Of a DNA stretch of 64,000 bases, positions 44,166 to 52,986 are shown piece by piece; the stretch's first letter is position 1; each line of letters opens with the position of its first letter. The translations under genes and the position numbers were made by a program. The notes below the pieces were generated by a model, which searched no databases, had not been told where the DNA came from, and saw only the letters and a list, made by a program, of their open reading frames with translations. Source of the stretch: JASJBU01 sp039714735 (GTDB lineage Bacteria > Pseudomonadota > Gammaproteobacteria > Chromatiales > Chromatiaceae). The stretch covers positions 1 to 64,000 of the forward strand of contig JBDLIT010000001.1 in the NCBI GenBank assembly GCA_039714735.1, written 5' to 3'.

Positions 44166-45770
44166 CTAGACCCGGGCGACTCGATATCGCTCGAACGACG
44201 CGGTGATTTCCGATAGATGGGTGGGTGATATGACCGGCGCCGGAATCATCTCTTCAACCCGGTATTCCCGGCCGATCTGCATCAAGTCCTTGGGGATTAA
44301 CAGGGTGCTGCGTTCAATACTGCCAAAATCGATGTAGAGGGCGGGCAGGTTGACTGGTTCCTGATCTTTTTCCACATCAAGCGCCTGAATTGATAAGGGA
44401 ACAATCCTGCCATTTACGAACTGCAAGCCGAGCTCCAGGATTGTATCCTCTTTAAGCAGCGCGCGCCGGATGATGCCGAGCTTCATCTCCTCGCGTTTGT
44501 TGCTGTCTGGTTTCGCGAGTAAGGCGATCTCTCCGACCTGTGGTGGGTTGGCGATGGGTAGATTGAGGTGTAACGCGACTCCCGAACGACTCTGGTTGAA
44601 TCTCCAGGAGTCAAGCGGCTGATGGTTGTTTACTGCCTGACCACTCATACCACCTGCTTCTATGGTCACTGAGAGCGAGTCATGTTCCGTAGGTGTGAGG
44701 GCGTCCTTTTCCGCTGAGAGCTGATAGTAGATTGCCTGCAGGCCGAGGGTGAGTCTGATCTGGCCGGAGGTTTCATGGCGTTCGCTGTCCCGCTGCAGGC
44801 GGATGTGCCAGGATTTCAACATTCGCCGCACCAGATTTGCAGCCATTTTGGCGCTCAACCCCTGTAATCCCGTCGGTCTCTTGGCATTCTGCTGTTCAAT
44901 GATACGCAGGTGCTGATGCAACTGCTGGCTGATGGGAATTACATCGAACAGACAGAAACGGGAGGGAGTCAATCCCTCGATTCCATCTGGATCCAATTGT
45001 TGGGGTGGGACTTCGCCCAGTCTGTCGATTACGTAATAGCCACCCACTTCTATGCGAGCATCGAGGGCAAGAAACCGGGCAATTTCCGCAAACTGTTTGA
45101 GATAGTCGAATACCACCCGGGATTCACCCTGTTGCAGGTGGCAGGGGTCCAGGAGCGACAGGAGTAGGATCAATTTGGTCTGGTGCGAGATGGTGGCGAC
45201 GGGTTGATCAGGGTCGTCCTGAGGAGCATTGTGCAGTTTGAGATCCTCAGCCAGGGAAAAGAGCCGCATCAGCTCCTTTCTGGATGAAGTGGTTCGGCAG
45301 TCATAATCTTCGCAAGCAAACAGATACTCAAGGGCAATAAATTTTATCGTGAAATAGATAAAACCGGCTAACCGGCTACGCATCTTTTCGGATGAGTGTT
45401 CCTTCAGGCAGGCATTGACGAGGTGCAGGTAGCCATAAGCCATCTCTTGCATCAATTGTCGTTTGAGTCTGATAGGCAATGGGTTTTTCTGTTCGGATGA
45501 GACATGATAGAGGCGGTTGCTGGGGTGCAGGTAAACCTCCATCAGCTCTTCACGTCTTTTGACCTGCCCTGGAAAGCGGTTAAGTCTGGAGAGACTGGTG
45601 ATGACTGCCTCGGCAAGTTGCTGTGGGTTGGCGAACGGCAGCCCTGCAGCCCATTGGCGGAGTTGGCCCGGATGAGTCTCCACTAATGGGTTTTCAAAAG
45701 GATCAGGCGCCGGAACCCCGAAGCGGGTATGCTGTGGTATCGACTTGCGCTTATGAAAAAAATTTAACAT
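44166..45770 (-). CDS. hypothetical protein with possible PilZ-like C-terminal half
   Basis: A 534-residue soluble protein. The first 310 residues are helical and unfamiliar. From about 320 there is a beta-rich stretch, including RFNQSRSGVALHLNL and GEIALLAKP, that resembles the order of a PilZ-type domain, though the usual RxxxR and D/NxSxxG motifs are not clean. If this is right it would be a c-di-GMP effector, fitting the many GGDEF/EAL genes nearby; a different beta-barrel is also possible. It is convergent with the YihY gene. The 290 bases upstream, before the thioredoxin operon, hold no supportable gene. Confidence 0.6.
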   Translation of the reverse strand: MLNFFHKRKSIPQHTRFGVPAPDPFENPLVETHPGQLRQWAAGLPFANPQQLAEAVITSLSRLNRFPGQVKRREELMEVYLHPSNRLYHVSSEQKNPLPIRLKRQLMQEMAYGYLHLVNACLKEHSSEKMRSRLAGFIYFTIKFIALEYLFACEDYDCRTTSSRKELMRLFSLAEDLKLHNAPQDDPDQPVATISHQTKLILLLSLLDPCHLQQGESRVVFDYLKQFAEIARFLALDARIEVGGYYVIDRLGEVPPQQLDPDGIEGLTPSRFCLFDVIPISQQLHQHLRIIEQQNAKRPTGLQGLSAKMAANLVRRMLKSWHIRLQRDSERHETSGQIRLTLGLQAIYYQLSAEKDALTPTEHDSLSVTIEAGGMSGQAVNNHQPLDSWRFNQSRSGVALHLNLPIANPPQVGEIALLAKPDSNKREEMKLGIIRRALLKEDTILELGLQFVNGRIVPLSIQALDVEKDQEPVNLPALYIDFGSIERSTLLIPKDLMQIGREYRVEEMIPAPVISPTHLSEITASFERYRVARV

Positions 45771-46064
45771 CGCATGGGCAGCTGAGTGCTAGTGGTTATC
45801 TAAAACTTTATCTGGATCCCATATATACATCATTGAGTGACATCAAATTTGTAAGAATGATGGGATTGATGAATTAACTTCCCATATTGGGGAATCCGAT
45901 TTCGAATTCTCGTTTACCGCCGGACGCAGTCCAGATGCTGTTTTTAACTACTTGGAATAAGTACCTGTCGAAGGGATTATCTTGTGGTTTCTGGTAATTG
46001 CGCCTTGAGGAATTAAGCCAGAGAATGTCGGTCTGATAAAACACTTGGGTTTTTGGAGAAATAA

Positions 46065-46547
46065 ATGAATCTGATTCCATGGCAACTACGATCCTTTTTC
46101 CTGATCTGTCTTGCGGCGAGTAGTCTCAGTGTAGCGGCAGAGCCGGTGGATTTTGAATTACCGGGGCTGGATGGGAAATTGCATCGCCTGTCGGACTACA
46201 GGGGTAAGTGGGTCTTGGTCAATTACTGGGCCACCTGGTGCCCCCCCTGCCGGGAAGAATTGCCCGAACTAGAGGTGTTCTACAACAATCATAAAGATGA
46301 TGACGCTGTGGTGATCGGTGTGGATATGGAGAATATCAATGAAGACCGGTTGCGCAAGTTTGTCGATAAGCAGTTTCTCAGCTTTCCGATTCTGATGAGT
46401 AAACCCGTAGCGCGTTCTGAGCTGGGTGCGATCCCAGGGTTGCCCACATCATTCCTGATCGACCCCACAGGAGAGGTGGCGGCCCGTCAGGTTGGGCCGG
46501 TGACCGCTGAAGATCTTGAAGAGTTTATCGAAAATTCCAAGAAGTGA
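46065..46547 (+). CDS. exported TlpA/ResA-like thioredoxin
   Basis: A 160-residue protein with a signal peptide ending in VAA (about residue 25) and a TlpA/ResA fold. The active site is WATWCPPCREE and the cis-proline lies in GLPTSFL. It probably acts as a periplasmic disulfide reductase or in cytochrome c maturation. GGAGAA precedes the ATG. It is the first gene of a five-gene unit (46065-49466). Confidence 0.9.
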   Translation: MNLIPWQLRSFFLICLAASSLSVAAEPVDFELPGLDGKLHRLSDYRGKWVLVNYWATWCPPCREELPELEVFYNNHKDDDAVVIGVDMENINEDRLRKFVDKQFLSFPILMSKPVARSELGAIPGLPTSFLIDPTGEVAARQVGPVTAEDLEEFIENSKK

Positions 46548-46556
46548 CAGATTGTT

Positions 46557-47096
46557 ATGGCTTTGCTGCGAAGATTTCTGATGGTCGGGCTACTACTCAT
46601 GATTTCCAGCAGTCAGGCCGCCACGCGGGATCCGGCCGAGCACTTTTTCGATCAGTCGCTGGGGGATTTTCGTGAAGAGCTTGAGACCGCCCGTGATGAG
46701 GGCAAAAAAGGCATCCTGATCATGTTTGAGATGGATGAGTGCCCTTTTTGTCACCGGATGAAGAAAACCGTACTCAATCAGAGTGAGGTTCAGGACTATT
46801 ACAAAGAAAATTTTCTGATCTTCAGTGTCGACATCGAAGGGGATGTGGAGATCACAGATTTCGAGGGTCAATCCGTGTCCCAGAAGGACTTCGCCTTTAA
46901 ACAGTTTCGGGTCAGGGCTACACCGGTATTCGGCTTTTTCGATCTGGACGGCAAACTGATCACACGTTACACGGGCGCCACCAGCAACCTCAGTGAATTT
47001 CTCTGGTTGGGGGAATTCGTGGCGGATGGCCACTACCGGAATAACAATTTTTCACGCTACAAGCGACAGAAGAAGAAGGAGCTGAGACAGCAGTGA
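46557..47096 (+). CDS. exported thioredoxin-fold protein (SoxW-like)
   Basis: A 179-residue protein with a signal peptide (about 1-21, SQAA) and a thioredoxin-like domain with CPFC in EMDECPFCHRMKK and the cis-proline in RATPVFGFF. Such proteins are found with sulfur-oxidation genes (SoxW) and with cytochrome maturation. The C-terminus is very basic. It follows the TlpA-like gene after nine bases and its stop overlaps the TolC-type gene. Confidence 0.85.
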   Translation: MALLRRFLMVGLLLMISSSQAATRDPAEHFFDQSLGDFREELETARDEGKKGILIMFEMDECPFCHRMKKTVLNQSEVQDYYKENFLIFSVDIEGDVEITDFEGQSVSQKDFAFKQFRVRATPVFGFFDLDGKLITRYTGATSNLSEFLWLGEFVADGHYRNNNFSRYKRQKKKELRQQ

Positions 47097-48406
47097 TCTG
47101 GCTCCGAGTCCTGTTGCCGGGCTTTCTGCTGGCGGTCATCCCCTGGGGGGCATTTTCCGAAATGGGGCGGGAATCTCTGCCCTCGCCGCTGAGTCTTGAG
47201 CAGGCGTTGGCCCTGGCGGATGAATCGCACCCGGATCGTGAATTGGCCGACGCAAGCCTGCAGCTTGCGATTGCCGAACGGGCTGGGGTGGAGGCCGATG
47301 ACGACCTGGAACTGGGTTTCAGCGCGGCATTGAGCGTCGTGGATCCCTCCCCCAATGCTACGGACCAGTCGGCAAATGACAGCTGGGCCAGGCTGGGACT
47401 GAGTAAACGGCTGTATGACTTCGGGCGCACGGAGCGTGCCCTTGCCGCAGCGGATGCAAAGCAAGAAGGCCGGACCTGGCGGCTACTGGATGTCAGACAG
47501 CAACGGCAACTTGAGGTAATGGGCCGTTTTTTTGATGTCCTGCTCGCCGATCTCGAATATGCCCGTGACAATGAGGCGATGTCCATCGCCTATGTCAGTC
47601 TGGATCGCGCCACCAATCGGAGTGATATGGGGCAGCTCTCGGATATTGATCTGCTCGAGCTGGAACAGCGCTATCAACAGTCACGCCTGCAGGTGCAGGG
47701 CAGTCAGAATAAACAACGCATTACCCGTTCGCTGTTGGCGGTCAGTCTGAACCGGCCCGGTGATCTGCCCACTGAACTTGAGAGGCCCAAGCGTGGCCCT
47801 GGGCATCAGGCAGAGGAGATCGAGCCTCTTATCCAGCAGGTGCTTGCCGGTAACCCGGGCCTGAAGGCCTTGCGGGCGGAGGTCAAATCAGTCGAGCAAA
47901 AGCTCTGGGCGACGGAGGCCGAGGACAACCCGGTGATTCGAGGCGAGCTTGCGATGGCCGCCTATAATAGGGATCTTGGGGGACGCAATCCCTTAAGCGC
48001 GGCGGTGGTGTTGGAGGTGCCGCTGTTTACCGGGAACCGAGTGGATGCCAAAAAAGCCGCACAGCGGGCCCGTCTCCGGGAGCAGCGCGCCAAACTGGCC
48101 GCCCATGAGCTTGAGCTACAGCAACAGGTTCTGGAGGACTGGCTGGAGTTGCAGCGTCTGCAGATCCGCGAGCAGGAGTTGACGGTGACGGGTGATTTTC
48201 GCGACCTTTATCTGGAACGCAGTCGCGCACTGTATGATCTTGAGGTTTCGACAGATCTGGGGGACTCGATGGTTCAGATCGCTGATCTTCATCTGCAGCA
48301 GGCGCAAAATGAGTTTCAGGTTCTCTTGCTAAGTGCAAAACTCAAGGCCTTGGCAGGAGAACTTCTAGCGGCAGATAAAATAGATAAAACCATAAGTGAG
48401 GAGTAA
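47093..48406 (+). CDS. TolC-family outer-membrane efflux protein
   Basis: A 437-residue protein with a signal peptide of about 20-23 residues and the paired-helix organisation of OEP/TolC proteins (about 33-220 and 235-430). The GTG start overlaps the previous stop as GTGA, with AAGGAG upstream. It would form the outer-membrane channel of an export system. It is followed after six bases by an HlyD-type adaptor. No inner-membrane pump is encoded here. Confidence 0.88.
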   Translation: MIWLRVLLPGFLLAVIPWGAFSEMGRESLPSPLSLEQALALADESHPDRELADASLQLAIAERAGVEADDDLELGFSAALSVVDPSPNATDQSANDSWARLGLSKRLYDFGRTERALAAADAKQEGRTWRLLDVRQQRQLEVMGRFFDVLLADLEYARDNEAMSIAYVSLDRATNRSDMGQLSDIDLLELEQRYQQSRLQVQGSQNKQRITRSLLAVSLNRPGDLPTELERPKRGPGHQAEEIEPLIQQVLAGNPGLKALRAEVKSVEQKLWATEAEDNPVIRGELAMAAYNRDLGGRNPLSAAVVLEVPLFTGNRVDAKKAAQRARLREQRAKLAAHELELQQQVLEDWLELQRLQIREQELTVTGDFRDLYLERSRALYDLEVSTDLGDSMVQIADLHLQQAQNEFQVLLLSAKLKALAGELLAADKIDKTISEE

Positions 48407-48412
48407 CCAAGT

Positions 48413-49180
48413 ATGTTCAGAATTCTACTCTTTTGCAGCCTAGTGTTAAGCGGCAACCTTCTGGCTAAAGACCTGCAGGCAGTGCTCGATTGGCGGCAGC
48501 GGGTAGAGTTGGGCACGTTGGTGGATGGTGTGGTGAATAAAGTCCATGTCACGCCAGGACAGCAAGTGATCCGCGGTACTTTGATGGTCGAGCTGGATCA
48601 ACGCGAGATGCATGCCCGGCTGGCCTGGACGGAGGCCCACGTGGCGGCTACTCAACTGCAGCAGGATGAGGCGCGGCGGGAGTTGGATCGTGCGCTGGAT
48701 CTGTATGACAGGACCCTGATCTCTGATCATGAGCGCAAACAGGCAGAGGTCGATGCCGCCGAGGCGGATGCACTGGTGCGCCTGGCTGAGGCGGAATTGA
48801 CCCATATCCGTCTCGAGCGTGAATACAGTCGTATCAAGGCCCCCTTCGACGGTTTGGTGATTGGCGTTGATGCCCACCCAGGGCAGGCGCTGGTGAATCA
48901 TCTGCGGTCACGGCCGGTGGTTACGCTTGTCGATATGAGCCGAATGAAGGCGGTATCGCAGGTGGGCGTGGAGACTGCCCTGGAGCTGAAGATTGGTCAG
49001 TCGGTCAAGGTGGGAGTAAGAGGCGCATGGCTAGAGGGGGAAATATCATCCATTGGTTTGGAACCCGTGGCTGACTCAAATAGCGCGGTTTATCCATTGG
49101 AGGTGCTATTCACCCCTCCCGAGCAGACGCAGTTTCAGTTTCGGGCCGGCGAACCGAGTATGGTGCGGATCGATGAATAA
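48413..49180 (+). CDS. HlyD/RND-type periplasmic adaptor protein
   Basis: A 255-residue exported protein (signal peptide about 1-18). A biotinyl-lipoyl-like domain is split around a helical hairpin: GTLVDGVVNKVHVTPGQQV, then a coiled coil of about 70-135, then IKAPFDGLVIGVDAHPGQAL, and a beta-barrel. It is shorter than most adaptors (about 350-400), with a reduced C-terminal domain. It would bridge an inner-membrane pump and the TolC protein encoded just upstream. Confidence 0.9.
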   Translation: MFRILLFCSLVLSGNLLAKDLQAVLDWRQRVELGTLVDGVVNKVHVTPGQQVIRGTLMVELDQREMHARLAWTEAHVAATQLQQDEARRELDRALDLYDRTLISDHERKQAEVDAAEADALVRLAEAELTHIRLEREYSRIKAPFDGLVIGVDAHPGQALVNHLRSRPVVTLVDMSRMKAVSQVGVETALELKIGQSVKVGVRGAWLEGEISSIGLEPVADSNSAVYPLEVLFTPPEQTQFQFRAGEPSMVRIDE

Positions 49181-49466
49181 TGAAAAAAGCCAATCACACC
49201 CGGTCTGTTACCGCTGCCTGGTGGCAGGACGCGTGCAGGGTGTCTTCTATCGAGCGACCACAAGATACGAAGCCCAGCAGCGGGGACTTACCGGGTACGC
49301 AAAAAATCTACCGGATGGGCGGGTCGAAGTGGTTGCCTGTGGCGAACCTTCCGCAGTGGAGGCGCTCTGCGAATGGCTGCGTGCAGGGCCGGAGAATGCC
49401 CAGGTGACAGGGGTCGCCCGTGAGGTGATCGACTGGCAGTCTTTCCCGATATTTTCAATAGCCTGA
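49173..49466 (+). CDS. acyP: acylphosphatase
   Basis: A 97-residue enzyme hydrolysing acyl-phosphate bonds. The catalytic arginine is in GRVQGVFYR and the asparagine in GYAKNLPDGRVE. The ATG at 49173 overlaps the adaptor gene by eight bases. A frame starting at 49053 is open but lies inside the adaptor gene and is not used. Confidence 0.93.
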   Translation: MNNEKSQSHPVCYRCLVAGRVQGVFYRATTRYEAQQRGLTGYAKNLPDGRVEVVACGEPSAVEALCEWLRAGPENAQVTGVAREVIDWQSFPIFSIA

Positions 49467-49480
49467 TCAGGCCCTAGTTA

Positions 49481-50143
49481 TTACTCCGGTGGGCTTTCCG
49501 CGCCAAGATGCATGGGACGAAACACCGCCGGTTTTCCATTGATCAGCACCGATTCCGGTGAGACATTCTGGGTTCTTGGCGGTGTAATGGAAGACTGCGG
49601 TGCAGTGTCAGGGCCTGTGGGGCTTTCATGTGTTGCTGAGGGGGGCGCTATCTCTTCAACATCTTGCTGCATGGGTGTCATAGGGCGGAAGTTGTATCCG
49701 GGCGGTGTCTCCTTCGCATAGGAGCTGGTTGGCTGCGCAGCAGGATCTGGTGCGGTAACGGGTTGCTCAGCACTCTCGATGATGGGCGTGGCTGTGGGCG
49801 GCTGGGGTGTGTGAGCCGGTGGGGGTAATCCCGGTCGGGGCGCATTATTTTGCATGGGCTGGACCGGATAGTTTGGATAATAGTTGTATGGAACCGGCCT
49901 GCTGGGGGGGTAAGCATATCTTGGGTAAGCCGGCATTGGCGGCCTGTGAAACGGCGGGCGTATCCTTCGGCGCTCACTGCGGCGTCTGTCTGATGAATCG
50001 AATACCTTCATCGGGGACGGCATTTCCCACACCACATCTATCGGATTGAATCCATCATCCCTGTCCCGTGAGTAGTAAGGTTCGGCCTGAACGGAATTTA
50101 CTGCAGCCAGAGTGCAGCAGAGGGCTAGCCAGGGTGCTCGCAT
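49481..50143 (-). CDS. proline-rich exported protein
   Basis: A 220-residue protein with a signal peptide ending in VQA (residue about 20) and a low-complexity body rich in Pro, Tyr and Arg (for example PYNYYPNYPVQP). No enzyme motif is visible. GAGG lies just upstream of the ATG. It is divergent from sfsA. Function unknown. Confidence 0.75.
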   Translation of the reverse strand: MRAPWLALCCTLAAVNSVQAEPYYSRDRDDGFNPIDVVWEMPSPMKVFDSSDRRRSERRRIRPPFHRPPMPAYPRYAYPPSRPVPYNYYPNYPVQPMQNNAPRPGLPPPAHTPQPPTATPIIESAEQPVTAPDPAAQPTSSYAKETPPGYNFRPMTPMQQDVEEIAPPSATHESPTGPDTAPQSSITPPRTQNVSPESVLINGKPAVFRPMHLGAESPPE

Positions 50144-50222
50144 CTTGATGACATCCTCTTAGACGTATTGCTTGAACCCTATAATATAAGCTGCTCACAA
50201 ATATGATGCAAAAATCGTTAAA

Positions 50223-50936
50223 ATGAACCTTCCTCCACTGGTCAATGGAATAATTCTGAAACGCTATAAACGCTTTTTGGCCGACGTGGAATTGGAGGAT
50301 GGCCAGAGAGTCACCGCACACTGCCCCAATACCGGCAGCATGCGGGGGTGCTGGCAGCCCGGCGCACCGGTTCAGATTTCTCACAGCGACAATCCCAAAC
50401 GCAAACTCGCATGGACCCTGGAAAGGGTGGATATGGGGCAAGGCTGGATTGGCGTGCATACCGGCCGGACCAATTCGGTGATTGGCGAAGCTCTCAGGGA
50501 AGGCCGCATCCATGGTCTTACTGGTTATCAGAATATACGCAGTGAGGTTGTCTTCGATCCCCCTGGATTCGATCGCTGCAGATTTGATTTTCAGCTGAGT
50601 CAGGGGTTGGAGCCGGATGCCTGGGTTGAGGTAAAAAATGTCACCCTTTGGGAAGGCGACCGGTTGCTGTTTCCCGATGCGGTCACGCAGCGGGGGCGTA
50701 AGCATCTGGAACTCCTGGCTGAGGCCTGCCGCACAGGACATCGCGGCATCATGATCTATGCCCTCAATCGTCCGGAAGGCGGCACATTCTCACCCGCCGA
50801 TGAGGTTGACCCGGACTATGGCGCCACGTTACGCAGAGTGGTCAGGCAGGGAGGTGTAGAGGTCATGGCGCTACGTGTCGAGCATCTGGAGCAGGCGCTG
50901 AGGGTGGCCGAGACAGTCGATGTCGATCTGAGTTGA
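50223..50936 (+). CDS. sfsA: DNA/RNA nuclease SfsA
   Basis: A 237-residue protein with typical SfsA stretches: LKRYKRFLADVELEDGQ, HCPNTGSMRGCW, EVKNVTLWEG and FPDAVTQRGRKHLEL. Originally named sugar fermentation stimulation protein; its nuclease role comes from the family. It is convergent with cpdA. Confidence 0.93.
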   Translation: MNLPPLVNGIILKRYKRFLADVELEDGQRVTAHCPNTGSMRGCWQPGAPVQISHSDNPKRKLAWTLERVDMGQGWIGVHTGRTNSVIGEALREGRIHGLTGYQNIRSEVVFDPPGFDRCRFDFQLSQGLEPDAWVEVKNVTLWEGDRLLFPDAVTQRGRKHLELLAEACRTGHRGIMIYALNRPEGGTFSPADEVDPDYGATLRRVVRQGGVEVMALRVEHLEQALRVAETVDVDLS

Positions 50937-50959
50937 GAGGGGGCTGTGGGGATGGAGTA

Positions 50960-51811
50960 TTAGTAACCAATCGATGCCAGATCAAGCCCTGTGGGTATTT
51001 CCGACAGCAGGCTTACGCTGCTGTGTATCTCGCCCTGTGGGGTCAGACCCAGCCAGCGGAACCCCGGGGGGCAGGCGTCGATTCCAAATTCATCCCGGCC
51101 AGCGATGAATTGAATACAGGTGGATGGCGTGCCCATCAGTCTGATATGTCCGTGTTCTCCCTCGAAGTTCTGATGAATATGCCCGCAAAGCACACCTTTC
51201 ACTTGGGTATGGCGGTCAATCAGAGACAGGAAACTGTCGGTATTCTTCAGGCCGATGCTGTCTATCCAATGGCTACCGACAGGCACTGGCTGGTGGTGCA
51301 TACAGATCAGGGTATGTTTGTCGGCGTGGAGGGAGAGCTCACGTTCCAGCATTGTGAGTTGGCTCTCTGTGAGATTGCCCCCGGTCTTTCCGGGAATCGT
51401 GGTGTCGAGAAAAATGAGTGACCAGCCATTGAGTTGCACACTCGAGGCGGTGTGTACATTGTCTTGATTGAGCAGTTGGCTCATCTTTCCCGGCAGGTCG
51501 TGGTTCCCCGGCAGGCAGTAGGATGGTGCGCCTATGCGGGCCAGCCGGGAGCGTAGTCTCTTGTAACCCGCGTCTGAGGCATCGTGTACCAAATCTCCAG
51601 TGGCAAGCACCAAATCCGGTTTGCCCACTTTCTCTAAGGCAAGGGAGATGACCTGGTCAAGGGTGTTCAGGGTATTCAGGCCGAGCAGACATTGTGATGG
51701 ATCCGCGTAAAGGTGGCAGTCAGTCAGTTGCAACACCTTTAGGCTTCCTTGCGGCAGGTCCACAAAGGCATCTGTGGGCTGCTGGGGATCGCTACCTGTA
51801 AAATGGACCAT
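50960..51811 (-). CDS. cpdA: 3',5'-cyclic AMP phosphodiesterase CpdA
   Basis: A 283-residue class III phosphodiesterase. The two-metal site is clear: TDCHLY, GDLVHD, GNHD and CGHIHQ, in the expected order. It breaks down cAMP (or related cyclic nucleotides). AAGGAA precedes the ATG. It is divergent from oxyR; the 230 bases between them are AT-rich and probably hold both promoters. Confidence 0.9.
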   Translation of the reverse strand: MVHFTGSDPQQPTDAFVDLPQGSLKVLQLTDCHLYADPSQCLLGLNTLNTLDQVISLALEKVGKPDLVLATGDLVHDASDAGYKRLRSRLARIGAPSYCLPGNHDLPGKMSQLLNQDNVHTASSVQLNGWSLIFLDTTIPGKTGGNLTESQLTMLERELSLHADKHTLICMHHQPVPVGSHWIDSIGLKNTDSFLSLIDRHTQVKGVLCGHIHQNFEGEHGHIRLMGTPSTCIQFIAGRDEFGIDACPPGFRWLGLTPQGEIHSSVSLLSEIPTGLDLASIGY

Positions 51812-52039
51812 GATTCCTTAAAGCTGATAACCGGTTTGAATGACCAGGCATGTCTCTAAATGAATTTTATGCGGATTATAGTAGTTCAGTTCTTGTCAAA
51901 GGGGCAATGCAACCGGCCCATTTTCGCTATTTTAAACCTTAATGTATGAATTATTGCACAATTTCAAGATATTTAAGCCCGAGGATCAGGGTGTTATTGG
52001 CGATTAGTTTTTTCTATTGAAAGGACTAAACTGACTAAT

Positions 52040-52981
52040 ATGACACTCAACGAACTCAGATATATTGTTGCTGTAGCCAGGGAACGTCACTTCGGACGTG
52101 CGGCCGATACCTGTTATGTGAGTCAGCCCACCCTGTCGGTGGCGGTCAAAAAACTGGAACAGGAACTGGGTGTGGGACTGTTTGAACGAGGCCAGGGAGA
52201 AGTGAGCGTCACCCCGGCTGGTGAACCGATCGTCTCGCAGGCTCAGAGGGTTATAGAAGAGGCGGCTAAAATCCGACAGTTGGCCTCCCAGAGCAAGGAC
52301 CAGTTGAGTGGCCCGTTGCGGGTTGGCGCGATCTATACCGTGGGGCCCTATCTGTTTCCCGGCCTGGTGTCCGAACTCAGCCAGAAGGCCAGTCAAATGC
52401 CGTTGGTGATCAGGGAACACCTGACCGCCGTTTTGACCGAACAGCTGAAACGCGGCGAACAGGATGTCATCATCATCTCCCTCCCTTATCGCGAGCCTGG
52501 AATTCAGACCCGGACCCTTTACAATGAACCCTTCTGCGTGCTCCTCCCCGCCCGTCACCCACTCACCCATGAGGCATCGCTCTCACCTCAGCAACTGCAG
52601 GGTGAAAATGTCCTGTTGTTGGGTGAGGGACACTGCTTGCGCGATCAAATACTGGAAATCTGTCCCGGGTGTCTGCAGGGGAATTCTCGTGAAGAGAGTC
52701 TGCAACGTAATCTGGAAGGCTGCTCACTGGAGACCATCCGCTGTATGGTTGCCGGCGGTGTCGGCATCACCGTTCTACCGCATACCGCCATCGACCGGCA
52801 TCATTTGCCTGGGGATATGCTGACCACAAGGCCGTTTGCCGGAGAGACCCCGGGTCGAAGAGTGGCGCTGGCATGGCGTAGAAGTTTCCCACGTCCGGAT
52901 GCGATTGAAGTGCTCTGGAAAACGATTCGTGAGTCTGTTGAGGAAGGTGTCCGTCTGGTGGATGAATCCATTATGGAATGA
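52040..52981 (+). CDS. oxyR: LysR-type oxidative-stress regulator OxyR
   Basis: A 313-residue LysR regulator. The helix-turn-helix is at about 16-50 (ADTCYVSQPTLSVAVKKLE). The redox pair is seen as Cys199 (GEGHCLRDQ) and Cys208 (EICPG), the same numbering as in E. coli OxyR, so peroxide sensing by disulfide formation is expected. It activates peroxide defence genes. None of those genes is adjacent. It is convergent with the aldolase/dehydrogenase gene five bases away. Confidence 0.93.
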   Translation: MTLNELRYIVAVARERHFGRAADTCYVSQPTLSVAVKKLEQELGVGLFERGQGEVSVTPAGEPIVSQAQRVIEEAAKIRQLASQSKDQLSGPLRVGAIYTVGPYLFPGLVSELSQKASQMPLVIREHLTAVLTEQLKRGEQDVIIISLPYREPGIQTRTLYNEPFCVLLPARHPLTHEASLSPQQLQGENVLLLGEGHCLRDQILEICPGCLQGNSREESLQRNLEGCSLETIRCMVAGGVGITVLPHTAIDRHHLPGDMLTTRPFAGETPGRRVALAWRRSFPRPDAIEVLWKTIRESVEEGVRLVDESIME

Positions 52982-52986
52982 ATGGG

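Noticed and set aside
45874..46080. Small minus-strand frame before the thioredoxin operon
   Set aside because: It overlaps the start of the TlpA-like gene, has no ribosome-binding site and no family features.
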